32,714 bases of DNA from Candidatus Ornithomonoglobus intestinigallinarum (GTDB lineage: Bacteria > Bacillota > Clostridia > UBA1381). A model generated the notes under the pieces. It made no database searches, had not been told where the DNA came from, and saw nothing but the letters and a program-made list of their open reading frames with translations. The stretch lies in the NCBI GenBank assembly GCA_018715365.1, contig DVLU01000020.1, positions 1 to 32,714 of the forward strand. Reading direction: 5' to 3'. This document shows positions 1 to 6,842 of this stretch, in pieces. The stretch's first letter is position 1. Each line of letters starts with the position of its first letter. A program made the translations under genes and the position numbers.

Positions 1-234
1 ATAAATCCGCATTTTGACCTTTGCTCAAAGGAAATAACGCTTGTCGGTTCATGGGTATACACCTTGAGAGATTATGCGACAACGTTTGATTTCTTAAAGA
101 GGGCAAATGCCATAGGGCTGCCGATAAAGGAGCTTATAACTCACAGATTCGGTCTTGACGAGATGAACGAAGCGCTTGAAACAAACCTTTCGCAGAAGGG
201 TCTTAAGATAGCGTACATCAACAAGGATTTTTAA
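1..234 (+). CDS. Zinc-type (medium-chain) alcohol dehydrogenase, C-terminal fragment
   Basis: The window opens inside this gene, in frame from base 1; 77 residues remain before TAA at 232-234. What is visible matches the C-terminal part of medium-chain zinc-dependent dehydrogenases: a strand like EITLVGSWVYT, then LITHRFGLDEMNEALE, the conserved helix near the end of the family, followed by a short tail. The zinc ligands and the NAD(P)-binding Rossmann fold lie upstream and cannot be seen. It ends 29 bases before the first shell gene, so it is very likely co-transcribed with the microcompartment genes. By inference it reduces the aldehyde (for example propionaldehyde) to the alcohol and regenerates NAD+ inside the shell. 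Zinc-type dehydrogenases are known in some clostridial glycyl-radical BMC loci. The substrate cannot be told from this fragment. Confidence 0.8.
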   Translation: MNPHFDLCSKEITLVGSWVYTLRDYATTFDFLKRANAIGLPIKELITHRFGLDEMNEALETNLSQKGLKIAYINKDF

Positions 235-263
235 AGCTTATGACAAAAGGAGTGCTTTAGGCT

Positions 264-605
264 ATGAATGAAGCGGTTGGAATTATAGAAATGTTCGGCT
301 TTGTTACGGCTATAACGGCGGCGGACGCGGCTGCAAAGGCGGCAGACGTTAAAATAATCGCCATCGATTCAAATAAACCGGCAAATGCCGACAGCGTTGA
401 GGTCCCGCTGATCATGGCGGTAAAGATGACGGGAAGCGTTTCGGCCGTCAAAGCGGCCGTGGAGGCGGGCGCCAAGGCTGCCGAAAACGTTTCGGGCGTT
501 ATCAACACTCATATAATAGCACGTCCCACCGATGACTCGATGAAAATGGCAAAGCGCGTAAGCGTGGGCAGAGACAGGGTAGGGCACATCAAGAACAACG
601 CATAG
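264..605 (+). CDS. BMC-H shell protein with enlarged pore loop
   Basis: This 113-residue protein has one BMC domain: [20 protein letters not shown] at the start, an alanine-rich second helix ([13 protein letters not shown]) and the terminal strand [13 protein letters not shown] proteins form hexamers that tile the facets of microcompartments, with metabolites passing through the central pore. The pore loop is unusual. The two canonical paralogues downstream have a short IGSG turn, whereas this protein has a longer stretch around residues 36-48 ([13 protein letters not shown]) without the glycine-serine-glycine motif. It also has about 20 extra, mostly basic residues after the usual end. The ATG at 264 has an AAAGGAG ribosome site about 11 bases upstream. 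It is the first shell gene after the dehydrogenase. Family assignment is secure; a distinct pore selectivity or partner-binding role is inference. Confidence 0.93.
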   Translation: MNEAVGIIEMFGFVTAITAADAAAKAADVKIIAIDSNKPANADSVEVPLIMAVKMTGSVSAVKAAVEAGAKAAENVSGVINTHIIARPTDDSMKMAKRVSVGRDRVGHIKNNA

Positions 606-621
606 GAGGTTGGGAGACTTA

Positions 622-891
622 ATGAAAGCACTGGGATTTTTGGAAACAAGAAGCCTGACGGCTGCAATCGAGGCTTCCGACGCAATGACCAAAGCGGCGG
701 ATGTGCGCGTTGTCGGCACCGAGAAGATCGGGTCGGGGCTTGTTAATGTGGTAATAGAAGGCGACGTCGATGCCGTAAACGCGGCAGTGGCGGCAGGAGT
801 TGCGGCGGCAAAGGAGATAGGCGAGGTATATGCCTCAAACGTTATCCCCAGACCTCACGATGAAGTCGCGCGCGTGCTCCCGACAATATAA
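622..891 (+). CDS. BMC-H hexameric shell protein (PduA/EutM type)
   Basis: An 89-residue single BMC domain of standard length. It starts [19 protein letters not shown], carries the pore motif EKIGSGLV near residue 40 and ends with the conserved [11 protein letters not shown] strand. The ATG at 622 is preferred because AGGAGG (604-609) lies 12 bases upstream; an in-frame TTG at 610 directly abuts that site and would be a poor start. The previous gene stops 16 bases upstream and the next starts 13 bases downstream, so it sits inside the shell operon. It is close in sequence to the protein at 1476-1751, and the two probably mix in the shell facets. Its role as a facet tile with a glycine-serine-glycine lined pore follows from PduA/EutM structures; which metabolites pass is not shown here. 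Confidence 0.95.
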   Translation: MKALGFLETRSLTAAIEASDAMTKAADVRVVGTEKIGSGLVNVVIEGDVDAVNAAVAAGVAAAKEIGEVYASNVIPRPHDEVARVLPTI

Positions 892-904
892 AGGAGGGCG
901 CACA

Positions 905-1390
905 ATGGCAGATTTTTCACTCGGACTCGTTGAGGTAAGCGCGCTCGGCAACGCGATAATAATGCTCGATGATATGCTTAAGGCTGCGGACGTTGAGTTT
1001 GTGGCAACGGAAAGGCGCTTGGGCGGCAGGCTTGTTACGATAGTCGTAAGAGGCGAGCTCACATCGGTGCAGGCGTCAGTTGACGCCGGCGTTGCACGCG
1101 CAAAGCAGGATGAATGCTTAAAGGCCTATCAGGTTATTGCAAGGCCGCACGATGAAATTTTAAAGTTTCTGCATCTTGAGCCGGAAAGCGAACCGGAGCC
1201 GGAGCCGGAATCGGAAACGGCGGGAACGCATGTAGGACCGGCGCCGGAAAACGAAGAAGAAACGGAAAGGCGCACTTCAAGAAGGCGCACGGCGCAGAAA
1301 CAGAAAACGGCTGACGCGGCGGCAGAAAAAAAGCCTGCTCCGCGCAGACGCGGCAGAAAGCCGAAAACCGAGGACACCTCGGCGAAATAA
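905..1390 (+). CDS. BMC-H shell protein with long acidic/basic C-terminal tail
   Basis: 161 residues: a BMC domain in residues 1-90 (LGLVEVSALGNAIIMLDDML through YQVIARPHDEILKFL), then about 70 extra residues. The tail is bipartite. Residues 92-120 are rich in Glu and Pro (EPESEPEPEPESE), and residues 121-154 are strongly basic (RRTSRRRTAQKQK and KKPAPRRRGRKPK). The last stretch resembles an AT-hook core. The pore turn is RRLGGRL instead of IGSG, which would put arginine at or near the pore. The start ATG at 905 follows GGAGGG by a few bases; in-frame codons upstream overlap the previous gene and lack a ribosome site. Family assignment is secure. The tail could anchor enzymes, tether the shell to nucleic acid or polar structures, or interact with other shell faces; none of these is demonstrated. 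Confidence 0.93.
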   Translation: MADFSLGLVEVSALGNAIIMLDDMLKAADVEFVATERRLGGRLVTIVVRGELTSVQASVDAGVARAKQDECLKAYQVIARPHDEILKFLHLEPESEPEPEPESETAGTHVGPAPENEEETERRTSRRRTAQKQKTADAAAEKKPAPRRRGRKPKTEDTSAK

Positions 1391-1475
1391 CAGGTCTTAA
1401 GTCCCTAAGGGCTTTAGATATATAAAAAAGTAAATAAAGAGCAAAAGCTCAGAAATTTTAAAGGAGGATACTAAA

Positions 1476-1751
1476 ATGGCTGTAGAAGCATTAGGTATGG
1501 TTGAAACAAGAGGTTTGGTAGCTGCAATAGAGGCTGCCGATGCAATGGTTAAGGCTGCAAACGTAACCTTGATCGGAACGGAAAGAATAGGTTCGGGTCT
1601 TGTTACCGTTATGGTAAGAGGAGATGTAGGCGCAGTTCAGGCTGCAACGGATGCCGGCGCAGCTGCAGGCTCAAGACTCGGCGAGCTCGTTTCGGTACAC
1701 GTTATCCCCAGACCGCACAGCGACGTTGAAAAGATTTTGCCGCAAATCTGA
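1476..1751 (+). CDS. BMC-H hexameric shell protein (PduA/EutM type)
   Basis: 91 residues, the most canonical shell protein here: [20 protein letters not shown], pore motif [10 protein letters not shown], and end strand [17 protein letters not shown]. It has the strongest ribosome site of the region (AAAGGAGG, 1460-1467) and is separated from the previous gene by 85 bases. It is followed by a stable intergenic hairpin (1783-1815). Both points suggest it is a main, highly expressed facet protein. Its nucleotide usage is also slightly less GC-rich in codon third positions (AAT/GCA/GTT style) than the tail-bearing gene just upstream, as expected of a highly expressed gene in this organism, though that is only an impression. 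Family assignment is secure. Confidence 0.95.
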   Translation: MAVEALGMVETRGLVAAIEAADAMVKAANVTLIGTERIGSGLVTVMVRGDVGAVQAATDAGAAAGSRLGELVSVHVIPRPHSDVEKILPQI

Positions 1752-1782
1752 GTTGTGAGCGAATAAATGTTATTGGGCAGAC

Positions 1783-1815
1783 GGCACGGGCGGAGCTTTC
1801 CGCCCCGTGTGTGCC
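1783..1815 (+). other. Intra-operon hairpin between shell gene and pduL
   Basis: A GGGCGGA arm (1788-1794) pairs perfectly with TCCGCCC (1799-1805) around a 4-base loop, and the flanking GGCAC/GTGTGCC bases extend it with a bulge. No T-tract follows, so it is not a good intrinsic terminator. It could stabilise the 3' end of the shell-gene mRNA or partly reduce readthrough into pduL. Confidence 0.5.
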
Positions 1816-1864
1816 TTGATGACCTCGTTCAACTTTAAAATGTTTATTAAGGAGAGAATAGCCG

Positions 1865-2503
1865 ATGGAAAAAAGTTTTCAGGATATGATTGCTCAGACT
1901 GTGATTGATGTGTTAAAGCAAAAAGAAGCGAGCGAGGGCATAAAAATAGGTGTAAGTGCGCGTCACGTTCATCTTTCTCAGAAGGACCTTGAAACGCTTT
2001 TCGGAGAAGGCCACGAGCTTACGCCGAAAAAGCAGCTCATGGGCGGACAGTTTGCGGCCGAGGAATGTGTGACGCTTGTAAGCCCGTCTTTGAGAACGAT
2101 CGAGGGCGTAAGGGTTCTCGGTCCGGTAAGAAAACAGTCACAGATAGAAATTTCAAGAACAGACACATTTAAGCTTAAGGTGAGCCCGCCGGTGCGTCCG
2201 TCGGGAGAGCTTAAGGGCAGTGCGCCCATGGGTCTTGTCGGCCCCAAGGGCAGTATATTTTTAAACGAGGGCTGTATAATAGCCAACAGACATATACATA
2301 TGGACCCCGCAACGGCTGAAAAGTACGATGTTAAGGATAACGACCTTGTTGACGTACAGATAGACAGTTCAAAGCCCACAACGTTCTATAACGTTCAGGT
2401 GAGGGTACATGAAAGCTTTACGCCGGAAATGCACATAGATACCGATGACGCAAACGCTTGCGCGGTAAAGACCGGCGATTATGTAAAAATCATAAAGGAT
2501 TAA
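1865..2503 (+). CDS. pduL: PduL-type phosphate propanoyl/acetyl transferase
   Basis: This 212-residue protein is the microcompartment phosphotransacylase, which converts acyl-CoA plus phosphate to acyl-phosphate plus CoA. It is unrelated in fold to housekeeping Pta. The two histidine motifs that bind the two catalytic metals are present: SARHVHLS (His34, His36) and ANRHIHMDP (His143, His145). Phosphate- and CoA-site segments KQLMGGQFA and SAPMGLVGPKGS are also present. The first ~20 residues (MEKSFQDMIAQTVIDVLKQ) form an amphipathic helix separated by a short linker, typical of encapsulation peptides that carry cargo into the shell. The start has AAGGAG at 1850-1855. It lies between shell genes and the vertex-protein gene. 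Its acyl-phosphate product could be used by the acetate kinase encoded at 6843-8042. Confidence 0.96.
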   Translation: MEKSFQDMIAQTVIDVLKQKEASEGIKIGVSARHVHLSQKDLETLFGEGHELTPKKQLMGGQFAAEECVTLVSPSLRTIEGVRVLGPVRKQSQIEISRTDTFKLKVSPPVRPSGELKGSAPMGLVGPKGSIFLNEGCIIANRHIHMDPATAEKYDVKDNDLVDVQIDSSKPTTFYNVQVRVHESFTPEMHIDTDDANACAVKTGDYVKIIKD

Positions 2504-2549
2504 ATATTTTTTAAATTTGAAAATAACATCTTCAAAGGATGATACAAAT

Positions 2550-2810
2550 ATGATTATAGGCAGAGTATACGGAAGCGTTGTGTCAACGCATAAGCTTGAC
2601 GGGCTTGTTGGCTACAAGTTTATGCAGATACAGTGCATCGAAAACGGGGCGCTGGTTGAAAAATTCCTGACGGCCGTTGACGGCGTCGGTGCGGGAATAG
2701 GCGAGGACGTTATCATAACAACAGGCTCCGGAGCAAGAAAAGCCCTGGGCAATGACGATGTGCCGGTCGATGCCGTTATAGTCGGCATACTCGATACAAA
2801 ACAGTGCTAA
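2550..2810 (+). CDS. EutN/CcmL family pentameric vertex protein
   Basis: 86 residues with the whole EutN/CcmL beta-barrel signature: MIIGRVYGSVVSTHKLDGLV at the start, then a central VDGVGAGIGEDVIITTGSGA and the ending PVDAVIVGILD. These proteins form pentamers that cap the vertices of the icosahedral shell. The ATG at 2550 is chosen because AAAGGATG lies at 2534-2541; an upstream in-frame TTG at 2517 has no ribosome site and would add ten residues with no family counterpart. Only one vertex gene is visible in this part of the operon. It sits between pduL and the pduS-like gene, an order also seen in clostridial BMC loci. Confidence 0.95.
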   Translation: MIIGRVYGSVVSTHKLDGLVGYKFMQIQCIENGALVEKFLTAVDGVGAGIGEDVIITTGSGARKALGNDDVPVDAVIVGILDTKQC

Positions 2811-2840
2811 ATTTTTCGTTTGCGGAAGGAATGAAACAGT

Positions 2841-4172
2841 ATGGACTTACAGGAGCTTCAGAAAATTGTTTGCGAGGCGGGAATAGTCGGCGCCGGCGGT
2901 GCGGGCTTTCCTACGCATGTGAAATTTTCGGACAAGGTAAATCAGATAGTAGTTAATGCAGCGGAGTGTGAGCCTCTTATGATGGTTGACCATCATATTC
3001 TGGAGCATCATTTGCAGGCGCTTGTTGACACGCTAAATATCCTTATCGGCGCAATGAATGCCGACGAGGCGATAATAGGCATAAAAGGCAAGAATATGCA
3101 CCTGCTTGATACCGATATACTCGCATCGCTTGAGGGAACAAAGGTAAGCGTAAAGGAAATACCGGATATTTATCCTGCGGGCGATGAGGTTGTGCTGACA
3201 TATGAAACGACGGGGAAAATAATCCCCGAGGGTTCCATACCGGTTATGGTGGGCGTTATGGTAATAAACGTTGAAACGGTATATAACATACATAAGGCGC
3301 TTTCGGGAACGCCCGTTACGGAGAAGTATATTACTATAGGCGGCGACACCAAGGAGGATATAACGGTAAAGGCGCCTGTCGGCATGAAAATAAAAGAACT
3401 GCTTGAGGTATGCGGCTACGGCGATCTTGAGGGCAAAGCCGTTATAAACGGCGGCCCCATGATGGGCAAGCTTGTCGATATTGAAAACGATACCGTAACA
3501 AAAACAACAAAGGGCTTGCTGATATTCCCCGAAACGCACAGCATTATCCAGCGCAAGCGTATGCCGATGAGCATGACGCTGAAGCGCGCGTCCGCGGCCT
3601 GCTGCAACTGCCATATGTGCAGCGACGTATGTCCGAGAAACCTTTTGGGCTATGACCTTCAGGTGCACAAGACATTAAGAGCCGCATCACATTCCGAGGT
3701 TCGTGACACGGAGTCGTTCTTGCAGTCGGCGCTTTGCTGCGGCTGCGGAGTATGTACCGTAATCGGCTGCCAGCAGATGCTTGACCCGCAGAAAATCTCG
3801 ATGGAGGTTAAAGGGCTGCTGGGCAAGCACGGCCTTAAGAGGAAGAACAACAAAGCTCCCGAGCACGTAAGACCGGAGCGTTCGGCAAGGCTTGTTTCTT
3901 CATCATTGCTTATTGACAGATTGGGCATAAGAAAATACGTTAAGCCGTCCGTGGAGAGAAGGTATGTGACCTTTGATCCGAGTGAAGTTTATATAGAGCT
4001 TAAGCAGCATGTGGGCGCGCCCGCGGCAGCGCTTGTCAAAAAGGGCGATAAGGTAAGCGTCGGCGATATGATAGCAAAAACGCCCGACGGCTCACTGGGA
4101 ACGTCAATGCACGCAAGCATAAACGGAACGGTAAGCGAGATAAACGATAAGTATATAGTAATAAGCAAGTAA
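2841..4172 (+). CDS. pduS: PduS-like RnfC-family Fe-S flavoprotein
   Basis: 443 residues, related to RnfC/NuoF and to PduS of propanediol microcompartments. The N-terminal part holds the glycine-rich GAGGAGFPTHVKF and the NAAECEPLM segment of the flavin/NADH-binding fold. Two cysteine clusters follow: C254xxC257xxC260xxxC264-P (CNCHMCSDVCP) and C299xxC302xxC305xxxxC310, consistent with two [4Fe-4S] clusters. A C-terminal barrel-sandwich segment ends the protein (GAPAAALVKKGDKVSVGDMI ... ISKY-like end). PduS moves electrons and is thought to support cofactor recycling inside the compartment. The next gene encodes a PduT-type shell protein with a pore cysteine, and PduS-PduT interaction is known from propanediol systems. 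By inference the pair forms an electron conduit across the shell. The start codon ATG at 2841 follows GGAAGGA. Confidence 0.93.
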   Translation: MDLQELQKIVCEAGIVGAGGAGFPTHVKFSDKVNQIVVNAAECEPLMMVDHHILEHHLQALVDTLNILIGAMNADEAIIGIKGKNMHLLDTDILASLEGTKVSVKEIPDIYPAGDEVVLTYETTGKIIPEGSIPVMVGVMVINVETVYNIHKALSGTPVTEKYITIGGDTKEDITVKAPVGMKIKELLEVCGYGDLEGKAVINGGPMMGKLVDIENDTVTKTTKGLLIFPETHSIIQRKRMPMSMTLKRASAACCNCHMCSDVCPRNLLGYDLQVHKTLRAASHSEVRDTESFLQSALCCGCGVCTVIGCQQMLDPQKISMEVKGLLGKHGLKRKNNKAPEHVRPERSARLVSSSLLIDRLGIRKYVKPSVERRYVTFDPSEVYIELKQHVGAPAAALVKKGDKVSVGDMIAKTPDGSLGTSMHASINGTVSEINDKYIVISK

Positions 4173-4187
4173 AGTAGGTGAAGACAG

Positions 4188-4733
4188 ATGAATTCTATAG
4201 GATTGGTTGAAGTTAAGAATATATCAAAGGGCATAGTTGTTACCGATGAAATGCTCAAAAGTGCGGGAGTACATCTCATAAGCTCGGGCGCCGTTTGTCC
4301 CGGCAAGTTCGTTACGATAGTAGGCGGTGAGCTTTCGGCTATCCATGCGGCCGTTGACAGGGCAGAGCTTATTGCCGAGGACGCTATGATAGATAAGTTC
4401 GTTATAGGTAATCTCGGAGATAAAGTCTATGATGCGGTATGCGGCACGGCTGACGTCAAGGAGAAAAAGGCGCTCGGCATAGTTGAAACGTTTACCGCGG
4501 CAAGCGCAATAGAGGCTGCCGATGCTGCCGTAAAATCGGGCGATATTGAGCTTATAGAGGTTCGCGTTGCACGCGGTATGGGCGGTAAGTGCTTTGTTAC
4601 AATGACGGGCGACGTTGCCGACGTTAAGGCGGGCGTTGAAGCCGGAGCTAAAATTGCCGCCGAACAGGGCGTTCTCATCAATACGGAGGTCATTGCAAAC
4701 CCGCATACAGACCTTTGGGAAGCTGTATTATGA
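4188..4733 (+). CDS. pduT: PduT-like tandem-BMC shell protein with Fe-S pore cysteine
   Basis: 181 residues with two BMC domains in tandem, giving a trimer that mimics a hexamer. Domain 1 spans about residues 1-88 (SIGLVEVKNISKGIVVTDEM) and domain 2 about 94-181 (ALGIVETFTAASAIEAADAA ... EVIANPHTDLWEAV). Cys37, in the pore turn SSGAVCPGKF, matches the position of the cysteine that holds a [4Fe-4S] cluster at the trimer pore in PduT. It starts 15 bases after pduS, with AGGTGA upstream, and is the last gene of the BMC operon in this window. No ordinary terminator follows; the next element is the CIRCE operator of htpG. Electron transfer through the shell pore is an inference from homologues. 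Confidence 0.95.
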   Translation: MNSIGLVEVKNISKGIVVTDEMLKSAGVHLISSGAVCPGKFVTIVGGELSAIHAAVDRAELIAEDAMIDKFVIGNLGDKVYDAVCGTADVKEKKALGIVETFTAASAIEAADAAVKSGDIELIEVRVARGMGGKCFVTMTGDVADVKAGVEAGAKIAAEQGVLINTEVIANPHTDLWEAVL

Positions 4734-4760
4734 TTTATTTTATGAATATTTTGTAAACTG

Positions 4761-4787
4761 TTAGCACTCAACGCTGTTGAGTGCTAA
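4761..4787 (+). promoter_or_regulatory. CIRCE operator (HrcA binding site)
   Basis: A perfect inverted repeat, TTAGCACTC (4761-4769), nine-base spacer, GAGTGCTAA (4779-4787), which is the exact CIRCE consensus bound by the heat-shock repressor HrcA. It lies 7 bases upstream of the -35 box of htpG rather than over the transcription start. As an RNA hairpin followed by TTTTGTG it might also end BMC transcripts, though weakly. Confidence 0.96.
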
Positions 4788-4794
4788 TTTTGTG

Positions 4795-4823
4795 TTGACT
4801 TTTTGGTTGAAAAGTAGTATTAT
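4795..4823 (+). promoter_or_regulatory. htpG promoter
   Basis: TTGACT (4795-4800), a 17-base spacer and TATTAT (4818-4823) form a near-consensus vegetative promoter just downstream of CIRCE. A 5-bp GCGCC/GGCGC hairpin (4844-4858) lies in the leader before the ribosome site. Confidence 0.85.
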
Positions 4824-4886
4824 ATATATTGTGAAATCAAACGGCGCCTTTGCGGCGCACCGCAAGAATGAAAGGAAGTAATAAAC

Positions 4887-6740
4887 ATGGCAAAGGGCAG
4901 TATTTCTGTCGATTCGGAAAATCTGTTTCCGATAATCAAAAAATGGCTTTATTCGGACAAGGATATATTTCTGCGCGAGCTTGTGTCAAACGCATGCGAC
5001 GCAGTAACAAAGCTCAAGAAGCTTGCCGGAATAGGCGAAGCGGAAATAGACGGGGACGTACCCTTTAAGATTACCGTGAGGGTCGATAAAAAGAACAAGC
5101 AGCTTATAGTGAGCGATAACGGTATCGGCATGACCGAGGAGGAAATAGACAAATATATAAATCAAATTGCGTTTTCGGGCGCGAGCGATTTCCTTGCAAA
5201 ATACAAGGAGGAAGAAAACGAAGGCGCGCAGATAATCGGTCATTTCGGACTGGGCTTTTACAGCGCGTTTATGGTAAGCGATTCGGTTGAGATAGATTCG
5301 CTTTCCTATAAAGAAGGCTCCGTTCCGGCAAAGTGGGTATGCGACGGCACAATGGAGTTCGATATGAGCGAGGGCGAAAGAGCCGAGCGCGGAACAACGA
5401 TAACGCTTAATATCGCCGAGGACAGCGAGGAATTTCTCGACGAATTTAAAATACGCGAGATACTTCATAAATACTGCGCGTTCCTGCCGACGGAAATTTA
5501 CCTTGAAAACGCCGAGGACGACGAAAAAGAGGACAGCGGCGATAAAAAGGACGGGGAGAAAGACGAGCCCAAGCCCATAAACAATACGCAGCCGCTGTGG
5601 ATGAAGAAGCCGTCCGAGTGCACGGATGAGGAATACAAGGAATTTTACAGGAATGTGTTCATGGACTTTAACGAGCCGCTTTTCTGGATACACCTCAACG
5701 TGGACTTCCCGTTCAACCTGAAGGGCATACTTTATTTCCCGAAAATAAATATGGAATTTGCCGGTCAGGAGGGGCAGATAAAATTATATAATAACCAGGT
5801 GTTTGTTGCCGATAACGTTAAAGAGGTAATACCGGAATTTCTGATGCTTCTGAAGGGCGTTATCGATTGCCCCGATTTGCCGCTTAACGTATCGAGAAGC
5901 TTTTTGCAGAACGACGGCTACGTTAAGAAAATATCGGCGCATATCACAAAGAAGGTGGCGGACAAGCTGACGGGCATTTTCTCATCCGACAGGCAAAGCT
6001 ACGAGAAATACTGGGATGATATAAATATATTCATTAAGTACGGCTGCATAAGGGACGAGAAATTTTACGAAAAGATAAAGGACGTTATCATTTTCAAAAC
6101 GACGGGCGGCAAGTATGTAACGCTTGACGAATATCTTGAAGGCAAGGATAAAAAAGAGGTTTACTACGTTTCGGACGCAAAGCTTCAGTCGCAGTATATA
6201 AAGCTCTTTGAGGAGCAGGGGCTTGAAGCTGTTGAGCTGCCGACGATAATGGACACGCATTTTATCTCGTTTATGGAGATGAAGAACGCCGAGGTCAAGT
6301 TTAAGCGCATAGATTCGGTTTTGTCGGAAACGGCTGAGGAAAATGCGGGCGATGAAGAAAAGAATAAAGCGCTTGTTGAAAAATTCAAGAACAGGATAAA
6401 TGACGAATCGCTAAAAATAGAAGCGCAGGCGCTCAAAAACGCCGATATTCCGGCAGTCATGCTGCTCGGCGAGGAATCAAGACGTATGCAGGAGATGTAC
6501 CGCTCATACGGTCAGCAGATGGCAGGAATGGCCGATATGTTCAAGGACGAGTTTACGCTTGTTATCAATACGAACAACGACCTTATTCAAAAGCTTGATA
6601 CGCTGCCGGAGGAAGATGCGGAGCTTGTTATGGACCAGGTTTACGACCTTGCGAAAATAAGCCACAGCCCGCTGCCGGCAGATGAAATGACGAAATTTAT
6701 AGAGAGATCGAATATGCTTTTGAAAAAAGCAATTGTGTGA
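4887..6740 (+). CDS. htpG: Hsp90-family chaperone HtpG
   Basis: 617 residues, full length for bacterial Hsp90. The N-terminal GHKL ATPase domain has FLRELVSNACDAVTKL (Glu31 as catalytic base, Asn35), the ATP-binding DNGIGMT around residue 77 and the lid motif GHFGLGFYSAFMV around 117-129. A charged linker rich in Asp, Lys and Glu lies at about residues 208-230 (EDDEKEDSGDKKDGEKDEPK); the middle domain (PLWMKKPSE, FPFNLKGILYFP, LPLNVSRSFLQ) and the C-terminal dimerisation domain follow. The protein is a cytosolic ATP-dependent chaperone dimer for late folding clients. The start has GAAAGGAAG about 10 bases upstream. It is a single-gene unit, with its own CIRCE operator, promoter and terminator. 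HrcA control of htpG is not the classical arrangement (groE and dnaK are the usual targets), so it deserves note. Confidence 0.97.
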   Translation: MAKGSISVDSENLFPIIKKWLYSDKDIFLRELVSNACDAVTKLKKLAGIGEAEIDGDVPFKITVRVDKKNKQLIVSDNGIGMTEEEIDKYINQIAFSGASDFLAKYKEEENEGAQIIGHFGLGFYSAFMVSDSVEIDSLSYKEGSVPAKWVCDGTMEFDMSEGERAERGTTITLNIAEDSEEFLDEFKIREILHKYCAFLPTEIYLENAEDDEKEDSGDKKDGEKDEPKPINNTQPLWMKKPSECTDEEYKEFYRNVFMDFNEPLFWIHLNVDFPFNLKGILYFPKINMEFAGQEGQIKLYNNQVFVADNVKEVIPEFLMLLKGVIDCPDLPLNVSRSFLQNDGYVKKISAHITKKVADKLTGIFSSDRQSYEKYWDDINIFIKYGCIRDEKFYEKIKDVIIFKTTGGKYVTLDEYLEGKDKKEVYYVSDAKLQSQYIKLFEEQGLEAVELPTIMDTHFISFMEMKNAEVKFKRIDSVLSETAEENAGDEEKNKALVEKFKNRINDESLKIEAQALKNADIPAVMLLGEESRRMQEMYRSYGQQMAGMADMFKDEFTLVINTNNDLIQKLDTLPEEDAELVMDQVYDLAKISHSPLPADEMTKFIERSNMLLKKAIV

Positions 6741-6770
6741 TAAACAGGCCGCAGGGAAAATCGCATGCAA

Positions 6771-6810
6771 CTGCTCGATTTCAGATGCAGAACGGACAAA
6801 ACGCACCCGA
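6771..6810 (+). repeat. Dispersed 40-nt 3'-UTR element, copy 1 (htpG)
   Basis: From CTGCTCGATTT to CACCCGA this stretch matches the reverse complement of 32056-32095 at 39 of 40 positions, the only difference being C/T at 6782. It lies downstream of htpG in the sense direction, and its last 13 bases form the 5' arm of the terminator stem. Confidence 0.85.
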
Positions 6811-6825
6811 AGGGGTGCGTTTTGT
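6796..6825 (+). terminator. Bidirectional intrinsic terminator between htpG and ackA
   Basis: A perfect 13-bp stem pairs ACAAAACGCACCC (6796-6808) with GGGTGCGTTTTGT (6813-6825) around the loop GAAG. The A-rich and T-rich stem ends give a T-tract on both strands, so it can serve the convergent htpG and ackA transcripts. Confidence 0.9.
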
Positions 6826-6842
6826 TTATATATTATACCATT

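Noticed and set aside
610-621. TTG start 12 bases before the BMC-H ATG at 622
   Set aside because: It directly abuts the AGGAGG site, which is too close; ATG at 622 gives the normal family length.
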